Source of the DNA: Arenibacter arenosicollis
GTDB taxonomy: Bacteria > Bacteroidota > Bacteroidia > Flavobacteriales > Flavobacteriaceae
DNA: 64,000 bases
NCBI RefSeq assembly: GCF_014397245.1
Contig: NZ_JACLHY010000016.1
Location: 52,059 to 116,058, forward strand
Direction: 5' to 3'
Below the pieces are notes generated by a model. The model saw only the letters and a program-made list of their open reading frames with translations, did no database searches and was not told the DNA's origin. Position 1 is the first letter of the stretch. Each line of letters starts with the position of its first letter. Made by a program: the position numbers and the translations under genes. This document shows positions 34,077-43,172 of this stretch, piece by piece.

Positions 34077-34889
34077 TCACCATTCAATAAGTTCCAGATC
34101 GATCGGCTCATCAAAGCCCTTTAGCATCTGAGGGCCGAGTGACTTAAAAGAAACATCTTTTCCTCTACAAAGGTCTTTTACCACCTTCGCACTAATAATC
34201 TGACCCGACCCCCCATAACTACATATACGTGCAACGAGATTTACGGTGGAGCCAAATAGTGCATCACCATCCTGTACCGGCTCCCCTGCCCCGATACCTA
34301 TTCTGGCCTGCAGCAAAATTCCGTCCTCACGTGATTCGTTGTATTTGTATAATTGGCGCTGAATTTCCACTGCACAGACCGAAGCGGTATAGGCTGATCT
34401 GAAACTAGTCAGGAATCCATCTCCCGCCCTATCAACTTCACGGCCACCGTGATCCACTAGGGCTTTCCTTACTATATTCCTATAGGTATGTACAAGGACA
34501 AGGGCCTTAGTATCTCCCAAGGCTTGGGTAATATCCGTGGAACTCACCATATCAATAAACATAATTGCCCTAAACGGACTCTCGGTCATGGGGCTACCGT
34601 CCTCCTTGTCGGGGTCAATTACCCGGCCCAGAAATTGGGCAACCGCCGCTCCGTCCACTTCAATGATCTGGTTAGGTATAAGACCGTGTGCTTCTTTATG
34701 CATCCCTCGTACGGCAGCGGCAGATGGAGCTTCTATAAGACAAAAAGCCATGCCCTTGTCTTCATCATGCCAATAGGTCAAAGCCTTGCAATGATGCCTC
34801 GATTGAATTTTCATGTCCTCATGATGCGCCTTTGCAACCTCTTCAGGAGTGGCCCCTTCAATATAATGTCTGTCCATAAATAGTGGCAT
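34077..34889 (-). CDS. DUF4242 (nickel-binding-like) - class III adenylate/guanylate cyclase fusion
   Basis: 270 aa. Residues 1-~90 form a DUF4242 domain (PLFMDRHYIEGATPEEVAKAH, several His/Cys incl. H22, H23, H32, H33, C34), a ferredoxin-like fold that binds Ni in the SCO4226 group. Residues ~105-270 form a class III cyclase domain: metal aspartates D113 (FIDMV) and D157 (AGDGF), transition-state N217 and R221 (NLVAR). The purine-selecting Lys position holds D153 (VDRAGD), as in a common bacterial subgroup. No membrane segment, so a soluble cyclase perhaps metal-gated (inference). The gene is visibly more GC-rich than its neighbours and lies between arrays A and B, suggesting transfer. Confidence 0.88.
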   Translation of the reverse strand: MPLFMDRHYIEGATPEEVAKAHHEDMKIQSRHHCKALTYWHDEDKGMAFCLIEAPSAAAVRGMHKEAHGLIPNQIIEVDGAAVAQFLGRVIDPDKEDGSPMTESPFRAIMFIDMVSSTDITQALGDTKALVLVHTYRNIVRKALVDHGGREVDRAGDGFLTSFRSAYTASVCAVEIQRQLYKYNESREDGILLQARIGIGAGEPVQDGDALFGSTVNLVARICSYGGSGQIISAKVVKDLCRGKDVSFKSLGPQMLKGFDEPIDLELIEW

Positions 34890-35097
34890 AATCTCTGTGT
34901 TTTAGTATAGGGGGGTAAAAATTGGTCAAAGCTGGGTAAAAGTACAGGTATAGGGACTTATCAAAGGCCATATTACCATGACCACCAGCCTCTTAAAGAT
35001 ACCAATTTATTGGTTATAAAAATTGGAAAAAGGCAAATCATTCGCATTGGCCTTCAAAAATGATGAGCAAGGGCATCCTTGTGGATATAAAAAGGAA

Positions 35098-35650
35098 TTA
35101 GAAAATAGACCGCTTCGCTAATAGAACCTAGATACTAGACTTTTTTTTGTCTCAACTCTAGTCTCTAGACTCTTGGTTCCATATTATTGGCTAATGGCTC
35201 TTGCCTATTGGCTCTGACTACTGTAAACTGAATACTGAATTAACTGCTAATAACAAGAACAATAATGGAATCAGAAACTAGACCGCTTCGCTAATAGAAC
35301 CTAGATACTAGACTTTTTTTGTCTTAACTCTAGTCTCTAGACTCTTGGTTCCATATTATTGGCTAAAGGCTCTTGCCTATTGGCTCTGACTACTGTAAAC
35401 TGAATACTGAATTAACCGCTAATAACAAGAACAATAATGGAATCAGAAACTAGACTGCTTCGCTACTAGAACCTAGATACTAGAGTTTTTTTTGTCTCAA
35501 CTCTAGACTCTTGGCTCCATCAATTGACTACTGTTCACTGATTACTAACTACTAACTCTTGGCTCTTTTATCCTTTCTCTTTTCTCTATTCTTTTCTCTT
35601 TTCTCTTTTCTCTATTCTTTTTTCTCTTGATTCTAGCCTATTGCCTAATA
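35098..35650 (+). repeat. Repeat array B (same family as array A), within the 817-bp gap 34890-35706
   Basis: Three units of ~172-173 bp with cores AGAACCTAGATACTAGA(C/G) at 35123, 35296 and 35468. Between cores are CTCTAGTCTCTAGACTCTTG, GGTTCCATATTATTGGCTAA, TACTGTAAACTGAATACTGA and AATAACAAGAACAATAATGG. Units 1 and 2 are nearly identical, showing recent duplication. The array ends in a 50-bp polypyrimidine stretch (35575-35625, repeated TCTTTTCTC). The part 34890-35097 upstream of the cyclase has no recognisable feature. Confidence 0.88.
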
Positions 35651-35706
35651 AAAAAGGGTACCAGCTTTCGCCCATTCCCTTTTCTATCTAATATAAATTT
35701 TACTTT

Positions 35707-37221
35707 CTATGCCGGCATATCCGGTAATTTCCAACCTTCCCTATAGGTATGATTTATAAGTTCTTTGGCGAAGGCATTGGCGTCAACGGGGTCTGTCCAT
35801 TCCTTTTCGAATTGTGGGCGACCGTCCTTCATCACAAAATTATCCCTGATGACGGTTTTAATGGTCTCATTGTTGCCAATATTGGTAAAGCGCATATTCT
35901 CGCCATCCCAATTAAGTATTTTATCCAAGGACTGTAAGCGTACTGCCAAAACACCCATGACCACCATTTCGTTAAAAGGTCCGGCTTCGGCAAAATCGGA
36001 CGTACAAGGTTTGCGATTCTCTGCACTTTCCTTACATGCCCGTACCCAGTCCATCTCATGAGCGCCTCTGTTCCAAGCCTTTCCGATCTCTTTTTCCACT
36101 CTACGCTCTGTCTCTGCCACCTTAGGAAGGTCCCTTCCCAAAATTTCTGGCTCCACCCCATAACAACCGGTATGCATAATACCTTTGGTACCGTAAAAGA
36201 AGGTACCTCCACCAGATTTGTTGGGATTCTTGCCACTAGGCCAATTGGCAGGAAGATTGGGCTTAATACCACCATCATACCAATTAATCTCTACTTCTGG
36301 CAATTTAATCTTCCCTTTCCTGCCACGTTCCGGGAAAGTCATTTGTACGGATTGTGCCGTTGGTGCACTGTCCCTTAATAGTAGTGAGGAACTCCCTTGT
36401 ACCCTGGTAGGATAGCCCAATTTTAAGGCTTCAAATACGGGGTGAAGAATATGGCAGGCCATATCTCCAAGAGCTCCGGTACCATAATTCCACCAACCTC
36501 TCCAATTCCATGGATGGTACACCTGATTGTAAGGTATTAGTTCTGCAGGACCGGTAAATAGATCCCAATCCAAGGTATCCGGTACCCATTGTCCTTGTGT
36601 CGGTGGATTCAGGCCTTGTGGCCATATAGGCCTATTGGTAAAGGATTCCACCTTGGTTATATCACCAATGGCACCACTCCAAATTAGTTCGCAGGTTTTT
36701 GCCACTCCTTCTCCGGAGGCCCCTTGATTCCCCATCTGTGTGGCCACATTGTGTTTCTTGGCAAGCTTGGTCAATAATCTTGATTCGTATACCGAATGGG
36801 TAAGCGGCTTTTGCACATAAACATGTTTTCCGCGAATAATGGCCTCTGCCGCTACAATGGCATGGGTATGATCGGCCGTAGCTACCAAAACTGCATCGAA
36901 TTCATTGGCCATCTCATCGAACATCACCCTAAAATCCTTGTATTTCTTAGCCTTGGGAAAGTGATCGAAACAATCTTTTGCATATTTCCAATCCACATCA
37001 CAGAGTCCGACAATGTTTTCGCTCTGTAAATTTCTTAGGTTGCCAAACCCCATACTTCCCACTCCTACTCCAACAATATTCAATTTATCACTGGGAGCCT
37101 TATACCCCATTCCCGAAATTACATTGCTCGGGAGAATAGTAATACCGGCAGCGGCTACCCCCGTTTTACTGATAAAAGATCTACGTGTAATTGGTAAGGG
37201 TTTGTTTGGTTCTTTTTTCAT
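35707..37221 (-). CDS. Gfo/Idh/MocA-family oxidoreductase with Tat signal
   Basis: 504 aa. The N-terminus ITRRSFISKTGVAAAGITIL is a twin-arginine signal, so the protein is exported folded with its cofactor. The Rossmann domain starts at LNIVGVGVGSMGFGNLRNL, followed by the family EKP-equivalent KHVYVQKPLTHS and the second domain with WNWRGWWNYGTGALGDMACHILHP, a hallmark of the Bacteroidota secreted Gfo/Idh/MocA group. These use tightly bound NAD(P); some relatives work as glycoside hydrolases via transient oxidation, and others with DUF1080 3-keto hydrolases. Two DUF1080 genes are in the window, so a shared 3-keto sugar route is plausible but unproven. Confidence 0.9.
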   Translation of the reverse strand: MKKEPNKPLPITRRSFISKTGVAAAGITILPSNVISGMGYKAPSDKLNIVGVGVGSMGFGNLRNLQSENIVGLCDVDWKYAKDCFDHFPKAKKYKDFRVMFDEMANEFDAVLVATADHTHAIVAAEAIIRGKHVYVQKPLTHSVYESRLLTKLAKKHNVATQMGNQGASGEGVAKTCELIWSGAIGDITKVESFTNRPIWPQGLNPPTQGQWVPDTLDWDLFTGPAELIPYNQVYHPWNWRGWWNYGTGALGDMACHILHPVFEALKLGYPTRVQGSSSLLLRDSAPTAQSVQMTFPERGRKGKIKLPEVEINWYDGGIKPNLPANWPSGKNPNKSGGGTFFYGTKGIMHTGCYGVEPEILGRDLPKVAETERRVEKEIGKAWNRGAHEMDWVRACKESAENRKPCTSDFAEAGPFNEMVVMGVLAVRLQSLDKILNWDGENMRFTNIGNNETIKTVIRDNFVMKDGRPQFEKEWTDPVDANAFAKELINHTYREGWKLPDMPA

Positions 37222-37692
37222 TGTAAAGATTGCTTTTGATTGTTTACTATTTCTATGATTTGCATTTAATGCTCTCTAAATTCGGAAAAATATTGTTCTT
37301 TTTGGTTCAATTAGGAAAAAATGATCAAAATATCTGGGAGTTGCCATTATTAAATCAAGTATCCCATTGCCGCCGATATCCATAATGTTCAATTGACTTA
37401 TGGTCTATTACCTCAGGACACGCCCATGAGACATTGGAAGAAAACTACTGATAAGTTTCGGCCAAAGATCTGAGAATTTAAATTGCACTAAGTGTTCTGA
37501 TAGCGGTCAATGGCATCTTGAAAGAATATAAAACTTATAATCCCATATCAATTACCGGCATTTGTTATGGGCTATACTTAGGCAAACAGCCAAGAATTAC
37601 ATCAAACAAAACAACCTAAATAATTATTAACCTAGTTAATCTATAGATTTAATATTATTAATTATATTCGCTGTCGATTAACTGGGAGTCCA
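37222..37692. other. Gene-free divergent intergenic region, 471 bp
   Basis: Lies between the MocA-type gene (minus) and the DUF2490 gene (plus), so it must hold both promoters. It is AT-rich near both starts. I found no exact TAnnTTTG box, repeat or convincing small gene. Confidence 0.5.
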
Positions 37693-38427
37693 ATGGCAAT
37701 ATATTATAAACTATTACTGTACCTATTCGTGTACCACCTAGGGGTAATGAACCTATACTCACAAAAAAACGTTGAGTCACAGCAATTACTATGGACACGC
37801 TATAATCTCAAAATAAATATCAACGACACCTACTCTCTAAAGCAAGAACTGGAAGAAAGAACCTATTGGTTTCCCTGGCGCCAACATCAGTTTATTTCGC
37901 GTACCCAATTGGATAGGAAACTGGGAAAGGGTTGGAATGCTGGCATTGGGGTTGCTTCTTTTTTACAATCGCTTCCACACGACCCAGAAATCCCGATTGC
38001 AGAAACTAAGTCAGAACTACGGCCAATGTTGGAAATTGGGTATTGGTCCCCTATTTCAAAAAAAATTGGTCTACATCACCGTTATTGGTCCGAATTTAGG
38101 TTTTTTGAACAAACAAATGGGTCCTTCGATTTTGCAAACAACAGAACTAGATACAAACTAGAACTGCGATATGCTGCCACTCCTCAGATAAACTTTAAAG
38201 CATTTGATGAAATTCTATTGAACATTGGCGGCGAAATAGTGCAAAATGTATTCGACCAAAATCGCTATGGTGCCAGCATTCAATATATGCCCTTTGATAA
38301 GCTTGGATTTGAAGTGGGTTATATCAATTGGTTTCAACAGCAAAAATCAGGGGTAGATTTATACAACCGACATATAATAAGATTAACGATCCACCAAAAC
38401 ATAAATTTAAAATCCCATAAAAAATAG
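37693..38427 (+). CDS. DUF2490 outer-membrane beta-barrel protein
   Basis: 244 aa. A short signal region ends near LGVMNLYSQ. The mature protein consists of alternating amphipathic strands with aromatic ends (LLWTRYNLKININDTYSLKQELEERTYW in parts, HQFISRTQLDRKLGKGWNAGIGV, HHRYWSEFRFFEQ, YKLELRYAATPQIN, KLGFEVGYINWFQQ), characteristic of the DUF2490 group. It ends 4 bp before the PiT-family permease gene, so the pair is an operon. It may form an outer-membrane pore or accessory for the anion taken up by that permease (inference). Confidence 0.85.
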   Translation: MAIYYKLLLYLFVYHLGVMNLYSQKNVESQQLLWTRYNLKININDTYSLKQELEERTYWFPWRQHQFISRTQLDRKLGKGWNAGIGVASFLQSLPHDPEIPIAETKSELRPMLEIGYWSPISKKIGLHHRYWSEFRFFEQTNGSFDFANNRTRYKLELRYAATPQINFKAFDEILLNIGGEIVQNVFDQNRYGASIQYMPFDKLGFEVGYINWFQQQKSGVDLYNRHIIRLTIHQNINLKSHKK

Positions 38428-38431
38428 TACG

Positions 38432-39451
38432 ATGTCAGAATTATTAAACCTATTGACCATCCCCTTTCTTTTAGCCATGTTTTTGGCCATCAATATGGGC
38501 GGAAGTGGAACCGCTCCAACTTTTTCGGCCGCTTATGGTGCCGATGTCATAAAACGAACTATGATTCCGGGATTGTTCGGAATAATGGTACTTGCAGGAG
38601 CTTTGATAGCCGGCAAAGAGGTCTCTCTTACCCTGGGCACGGGCCTATTGGAGCAATCCTTTTTTACCCCGATCAACACTTCGGCAATATTGCTTTCAAT
38701 AGGACTTTCCTTGCTTATAGCCAACCTGATCGGCGTACCACAATCCACCAGTCAGGCAAGTGTATTGTCCATTGCAGGAGCTGCAACCGCTTTGGATGGA
38801 CTAAATACAACAAAACTATTTTATGAAATAATTCCAACTTGGGTTATACTTCCCATAATTTCCTTTCTAATAATACTAGTGGTACACAAGTGGATTTTTC
38901 CCTTGCTAAAGGACAAGGTTTTTACCACTGATTATTCACATCTAAAAGAACATAAGGTGTTAAAAGCCTTACTGATACTTTCTTCCCTTTATGTGGCTTT
39001 TTCAATTGGCGCCAACAATGTGGCCAATGCAGCAGCGCCCATAGCTTCACTGACAGCAAATGAAATAGGGATAGACACCTTACAAAACTTTCAACCGATC
39101 ATAATTTTATCCGTCTTGATCGTAGCACCATGTCTTGCCATTGGGAGTTCCCTTTTGGGGCACAAAGTAACCCAAAAAACAGGTAAGGAAATAGTAGAGG
39201 TCAGCCCCTTTTATGCAACAGTTATTGCCGTAATAGTTGCCAGTCTTTTGTTGTTCGCTTCCCTTTCAAAAGGAATTCCAACTTCTTTGGTCCAACTTAA
39301 TGCCGCCGGGTTTATTGCTTTGAGCGTTAGTAAAAATGGATTTAAGAATACGTTTGCCAATAAAACGGTAAAACGCTTTTTTACGGTTTGGGCAGTGGCA
39401 CCAATATTTGCATTTATTTTGACCTATGCATTAATAACACTATTGAATTAA
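38432..39451 (+). CDS. PiT-family inorganic anion permease (phosphate or sulfate)
   Basis: 339 aa, ~10 membrane helices. The PiT (Pfam PHO4) family repeat signature appears clearly in the second half as FSIGANNVANAAAP and in degenerate form in the first half as AINMGGSGTAPTFSAAYGADV. It couples anion uptake to H+ or Na+ in the inner membrane. Some short members (CysP) carry sulfate, not phosphate. The window holds a sulfatase and a SulP permease, so sulfate is a possible substrate, but the sequence does not decide. Immediately downstream of the DUF2490 gene. Confidence 0.88.
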   Translation: MSELLNLLTIPFLLAMFLAINMGGSGTAPTFSAAYGADVIKRTMIPGLFGIMVLAGALIAGKEVSLTLGTGLLEQSFFTPINTSAILLSIGLSLLIANLIGVPQSTSQASVLSIAGAATALDGLNTTKLFYEIIPTWVILPIISFLIILVVHKWIFPLLKDKVFTTDYSHLKEHKVLKALLILSSLYVAFSIGANNVANAAAPIASLTANEIGIDTLQNFQPIIILSVLIVAPCLAIGSSLLGHKVTQKTGKEIVEVSPFYATVIAVIVASLLLFASLSKGIPTSLVQLNAAGFIALSVSKNGFKNTFANKTVKRFFTVWAVAPIFAFILTYALITLLN

Positions 39452-39611
39452 AACGGACATAACACACATTGACCAAATATTCCCACTTTTTTCAGCAAGT
39501 ACACAAATCATCATTTATATGCCCACTGCTGAAACAATAAAACGCGATATGGAAAAGTGGATAATTTATGCGATTTTTGCTTAGTTTAAGCTCTTATATT
39601 TTAGATCAACC

Positions 39612-39962
39612 ATGTCCAAAGCACTGTACCGAGTTTATGTTGTGGAATTATCCAAGCGTGTTTTTACTGAAAATGCAAAGTTCAGGGCTGCCAATCCTCA
39701 GTTTAACGGTGTTTTGGAATGTCTTTATGTAGGTATGACCTCTAAGCTTCCCAAAGAACGTTTTAAACAACATAAGACAGGTTACAGAAACAAGAAGGGC
39801 CACAAGTTATCCTCCAACATAGTTGAAAAATACGGTCTGTATTTAAGGCCCAGTCTGTACAATCATATAGATCCCGTGTTGACCAGGGCCGAGGCATTGG
39901 AAATAGAGGAAGGATTGGCCTTGGAATTAAGACGGGAGCGGTATGCTGTCTGGTATAATTGA
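39612..39962 (+). CDS. GIY-YIG nuclease-like small protein
   Basis: 116 aa. The pattern LYRVYVVEL (residues 5-13), CLYVGMTSKLPKERFKQHKTG (37-57: YVG at 39-41, R50, H54), and later an acidic helix EALEIEEGLALELR resembles a GIY-YIG endonuclease: YVG stands for the YIG strand, followed by T, R and H. The first strand lacks a strict GIY, so activity is uncertain. Single-domain GIY-YIG proteins of this size (UPF0213-like) are usually of unknown function. No signal peptide. It stands alone between PiT and the deacetylase. Confidence 0.55.
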   Translation: MSKALYRVYVVELSKRVFTENAKFRAANPQFNGVLECLYVGMTSKLPKERFKQHKTGYRNKKGHKLSSNIVEKYGLYLRPSLYNHIDPVLTRAEALEIEEGLALELRRERYAVWYN

Positions 39963-40016
39963 AAATTCATCCAACTCGTTCAAAATTTCCTAAATTTAGC
40001 CAAGCCATAATTTTTC

Positions 40017-40805
40017 ATGATAAAAAACATCCTAGTCCTAATTGCCCTTAGTCTTTTTTTACAAGGGCAATCGCAAATCCTAAAACAAGAAATACCCGAT
40101 AAATTGGTGGTACTCACGTTTGATGATGCTCCGGCAAGTCAATATTCGGTAGTAGCCCCAATGTTAAAAGAGTTCGGTTTTGGAGCTACTTTTTTTGTGT
40201 GCGAATTTCCTCCGAATTATAAGGACAGTACCCTATACATGAATTGGCGACAGATCAAGGCTCTGGATAAAATGGGATTTGAAGTTGCCAATCACACCCG
40301 CACCCATGCCAATGTTGGCAAACTCTCCCAAATGGAGTTTAATACCGAGTTGGAATACATTGAAAATAAATGCGATTCCTTGCGAATTGCCAAACCTAAA
40401 AATTTTGCCTATCCCGGTTATGGATTAAATGCCCTTGCCTTGGAATTTCTACAAAAAAAAGATTACAACTTCGCTCGCGCAGGAGGTAGCAGGGCTTATG
40501 ACCCCTTAGTTGATCATCCCTATCTAATACCCAGTTGGGCAACCGATGCTGAAAACAAAAATGAAATTATGTCTTCCCTGGACCAAGCCAAAAATGGAAA
40601 AATTGTGATGCTTACCATACACGGTGTACCCGATATTGAGCACCCCTGGGTAAATACGCCACCTGCACTCTTTAGGGAATATCTTCAGTATCTGTCCGAC
40701 CATAATTATAAGGTGATTTCACTCCGGGATTTGGAAGCCTACATTGATGTGGATGAGGCCAAAAGAAAAATTGTTCCCGATTTCAACAAAAAACTTAAGA
40801 ACTAA
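40017..40805 (+). CDS. Secreted polysaccharide deacetylase (NodB/CE4 fold)
   Basis: 262 aa. Signal peptide 1-20 (FLQGQSQ). NodB homology: motif 1 LTFDDAPA with D36/D37, motif 2 HTRTH with H93 and H97 as metal ligands (the usual HSxxH is here HTRTH), motif 3 FAYPGYGLN (usually RPPY/RxPxG; degenerate), and a late MLTIHGVPD carrying the last conserved His. These metal enzymes remove N- or O-acetyl groups from chitin, peptidoglycan or other glycans outside the cytoplasm. The sequence is divergent from classical CE4 at motif 3, so substrate is open. Confidence 0.85.
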   Translation: MIKNILVLIALSLFLQGQSQILKQEIPDKLVVLTFDDAPASQYSVVAPMLKEFGFGATFFVCEFPPNYKDSTLYMNWRQIKALDKMGFEVANHTRTHANVGKLSQMEFNTELEYIENKCDSLRIAKPKNFAYPGYGLNALALEFLQKKDYNFARAGGSRAYDPLVDHPYLIPSWATDAENKNEIMSSLDQAKNGKIVMLTIHGVPDIEHPWVNTPPALFREYLQYLSDHNYKVISLRDLEAYIDVDEAKRKIVPDFNKKLKN

Positions 40806-41086
40806 TTCCGTCAATAGCCGTTTCAATTCTTGTTTGTATCCGGATCCAATTAATGCGTGTGGCCAAAAATTCTATATTGGTCTACAAGGAAGCACTAACA
40901 ATTTAAGATCCGGAACCTTATACCGCCCTCTTACAAAAAAGCTTCTTTTTAAGTCTTCAATAGGTCTAAAACTAAAATAGGAGGTCCCAGTCCACCAAAT
41001 TTTAGAAGAAAAGTTCAGGGGATTTCACTATATTTCAAAGGAAAACACCAACGCACCTACCCTCCCCTTTACAAGTGGAATCCATT

Positions 41087-41977
41087 ATGGAAAGGCATCC
41101 GGTGGTCCAAAAGATTGAAATGGAAACACTAAGTAGAATATTGGATTTTAATCTAATCAGTATTGGCGATTATAAAATTAAAGTGTACAGCATTGTCATT
41201 ATACTTTTAATTTTACTTATCACCAAGGTGATAGTGCAGTTAATAAAAAAAGCCCTGTTTCGTCGTTACAAAGGGGTACATTTTGATACGGGAAATACCT
41301 ATGCGCTCTATCAAATTATTAAATATGTGATATGGGTCATTGCCATTGGTTTTATTTTGGAATCCGTTGGTATTAAGTTGACCTTATTCTTGGCTGGTTC
41401 GGCGGCACTTTTGGTTGGGGTTGGATTGGGATTACAGCAAACCTTCAATGATATTATTTCGGGCATAATATTGCTTTCCGAGAAGTCGATCAAAATTAAC
41501 GACATCCTTGAAATAGATGGGGATATTGTTGAAATCCAAGAAATAGGGCTGCGAACCTCCAGGGGGCTCAACAGGAACGATATTTCTATAATTATTCCAA
41601 ATTCATTGATTACCACCAACAAGGTTATAAATTGGAGCCACCAGAAAAAAAAGACCCGATTCAGGATCAGTGTTGGGGTTGCCTATGGAAGTGATGTTGA
41701 CTTGGTGATTAAAATATTGGAGGAAAGCGTTTTGGAACATCCAGATTTTGAGGATAGCAAAACGATAGAGGGACGCTTCATGAATTTTGGAAACTCTTCT
41801 TTGGATTTTGAAGTGTTGTTTTTTAGTGAAAACGTGTTCCGAATTGAAAAGGTGAAAAGTGATATCAGAAAAATTATTAATCGGAAATTCAGTGAAAACA
41901 AAATTGTAATACCATTCCCCCAAATGGACCTGCACTTTAAGTCGGGCCACACAGAAATAATACCGAAAAATGAATAA
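41087..41977 (+). CDS. MscS-family mechanosensitive channel
   Basis: 297 aa from the ATG at 41087 (GTG at 41075 and an internal ATG at 41120 are alternatives; conservation begins near ILDFNLISIG). Three N-terminal helices, the third (FLAGSAALLVGVGLGLQQTFNDIISG in parts) being the pore-lining helix of MscS. Then the beta domain SEKSIKINDILEIDG and RTSRGLNRNDISIIIPNS, and the C-terminal alpha/beta cage. It releases solutes on osmotic downshock at the inner membrane. It lies 60 bp before the CorA gene on the same strand; the two probably share a transcript as a small ion-homeostasis pair. Confidence 0.93.
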   Translation: MERHPVVQKIEMETLSRILDFNLISIGDYKIKVYSIVIILLILLITKVIVQLIKKALFRRYKGVHFDTGNTYALYQIIKYVIWVIAIGFILESVGIKLTLFLAGSAALLVGVGLGLQQTFNDIISGIILLSEKSIKINDILEIDGDIVEIQEIGLRTSRGLNRNDISIIIPNSLITTNKVINWSHQKKKTRFRISVGVAYGSDVDLVIKILEESVLEHPDFEDSKTIEGRFMNFGNSSLDFEVLFFSENVFRIEKVKSDIRKIINRKFSENKIVIPFPQMDLHFKSGHTEIIPKNE

Positions 41978-42037
41978 TTGGGGCAATTAACAACCGCCAA
42001 ACTAACAATAAATGTTGTGCGCAAAAAAACACTATAT

Positions 42038-43102
42038 ATGGGTAGATTCTTAAAAAAATCTAAAGAAGAAATTGGAGTTTCACCGGATGAACTCATATTC
42101 CGAGGGGAAAAGAAAATAAACGAAGTACTGCTTCGCATAATCGATTTTGATGCCAATAGTCTAGCCGAAGAAACCATTAAGACGGTTAAGGAGGTTATAA
42201 AATATCAGGAAAAAGACACAGTAACCTGGTTTAATATAGATGGTCTGCACAATACGGGGGTAATTGAAGGAATTGCCAATGAATTCAACTTTGATAAACT
42301 TGTTCTGGCCGATGTCATGAATACCCAGGCCAGGCCAACGATCAAGGAGTACGACAATTGCATTTATATATCCATTAAAATGTTGCAGCAACAGCCCAAC
42401 TCGGATACCATACATGTTGAAAACCTAAGTTTGATCTTGACCGAATCTATCCTAATCTCCTTTCAGGAAACCAAAGGCGATGTCTTTGAACCTGTTCGGG
42501 AGCGCATTCGAAAACAAAAAAGAAGAATTAGAAACGGCGGCACGGATTACCTGTTATTTGCCTTGCTGGATATTGTTATTGATAACTATATATACATCAT
42601 TGGGGTATTGGGGGAAAAAATTGAAACCCTGGAGGAAAGCCTGCTCCTGGAACCCAGGCAAGAGATTATAGGGGAAATCAATTCCTATAAACGGGAGTTG
42701 AATTTTTTAAGAAAGAATATTAAACCTGCCAAGGAAATAATATTGAGCCTTGCTAAAATGGAATCGGATTATATTACGGAAAGTACCGAAATGCATTTTA
42801 AGGAACTACAGGACAATATTAATCATGCCAGTGATTCCTCCGACAGTTACAGGGAGATACTATCCGACCAATTGAACATTTATCACACCACCATAAGTAG
42901 TAAGTTGAACGATATCATGAAATTCCTGACGGTATTTTCAGTGATCTTTATACCACTTACATTTATTGCCGGAATCTATGGAACCAACTTTGATGTAGTC
43001 CCGGAACTTCATTACAAGTATAGCTATTTTATCATGTGGGGCGTTATCATTGTTATTGCCATTGGCATGCTGATTTATTTTAGAAAGAAGAAATGGCTCT
43101 GA
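42038..43102 (+). CDS. corA: CorA-family divalent-cation channel with GTN instead of GMN
   Basis: 354 aa. N-terminal cytoplasmic alpha/beta domain, a long stalk helix (~200-290) and two C-terminal membrane helices (~295-315 and ~328-348). The signature loop after helix 1 reads YGTNF, where CorA proteins have YGMNF; Thr replaces the Met of the GMN selectivity motif. The usual role is Mg/Co (or Zn for ZntB) transport across the inner membrane. I used the ATG at 42038 (MGRFLKKSKEE) and not the TTG at 41978. The motif change is clear in the sequence; its effect is unknown. Confidence 0.9.
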   Translation: MGRFLKKSKEEIGVSPDELIFRGEKKINEVLLRIIDFDANSLAEETIKTVKEVIKYQEKDTVTWFNIDGLHNTGVIEGIANEFNFDKLVLADVMNTQARPTIKEYDNCIYISIKMLQQQPNSDTIHVENLSLILTESILISFQETKGDVFEPVRERIRKQKRRIRNGGTDYLLFALLDIVIDNYIYIIGVLGEKIETLEESLLLEPRQEIIGEINSYKRELNFLRKNIKPAKEIILSLAKMESDYITESTEMHFKELQDNINHASDSSDSYREILSDQLNIYHTTISSKLNDIMKFLTVFSVIFIPLTFIAGIYGTNFDVVPELHYKYSYFIMWGVIIVIAIGMLIYFRKKKWL

Positions 43103-43172
43103 CAACCAAGCCATGACCTTACATATTAAATATGCCAGAGTACCTCAAAAATTTTAAAACCTAGACTCAAAA

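Noticed and set aside
35575..35625. Polypyrimidine tract as a functional triplex or regulatory site
   Set aside because: It abuts repeat array B and looks like degenerate TCTTTTC repetition; nothing else supports a regulatory role.
33425..35650. CRISPR array
   Set aside because: Units are 128-240 bp, the parts between cores are themselves repeated, and no cas genes are present.
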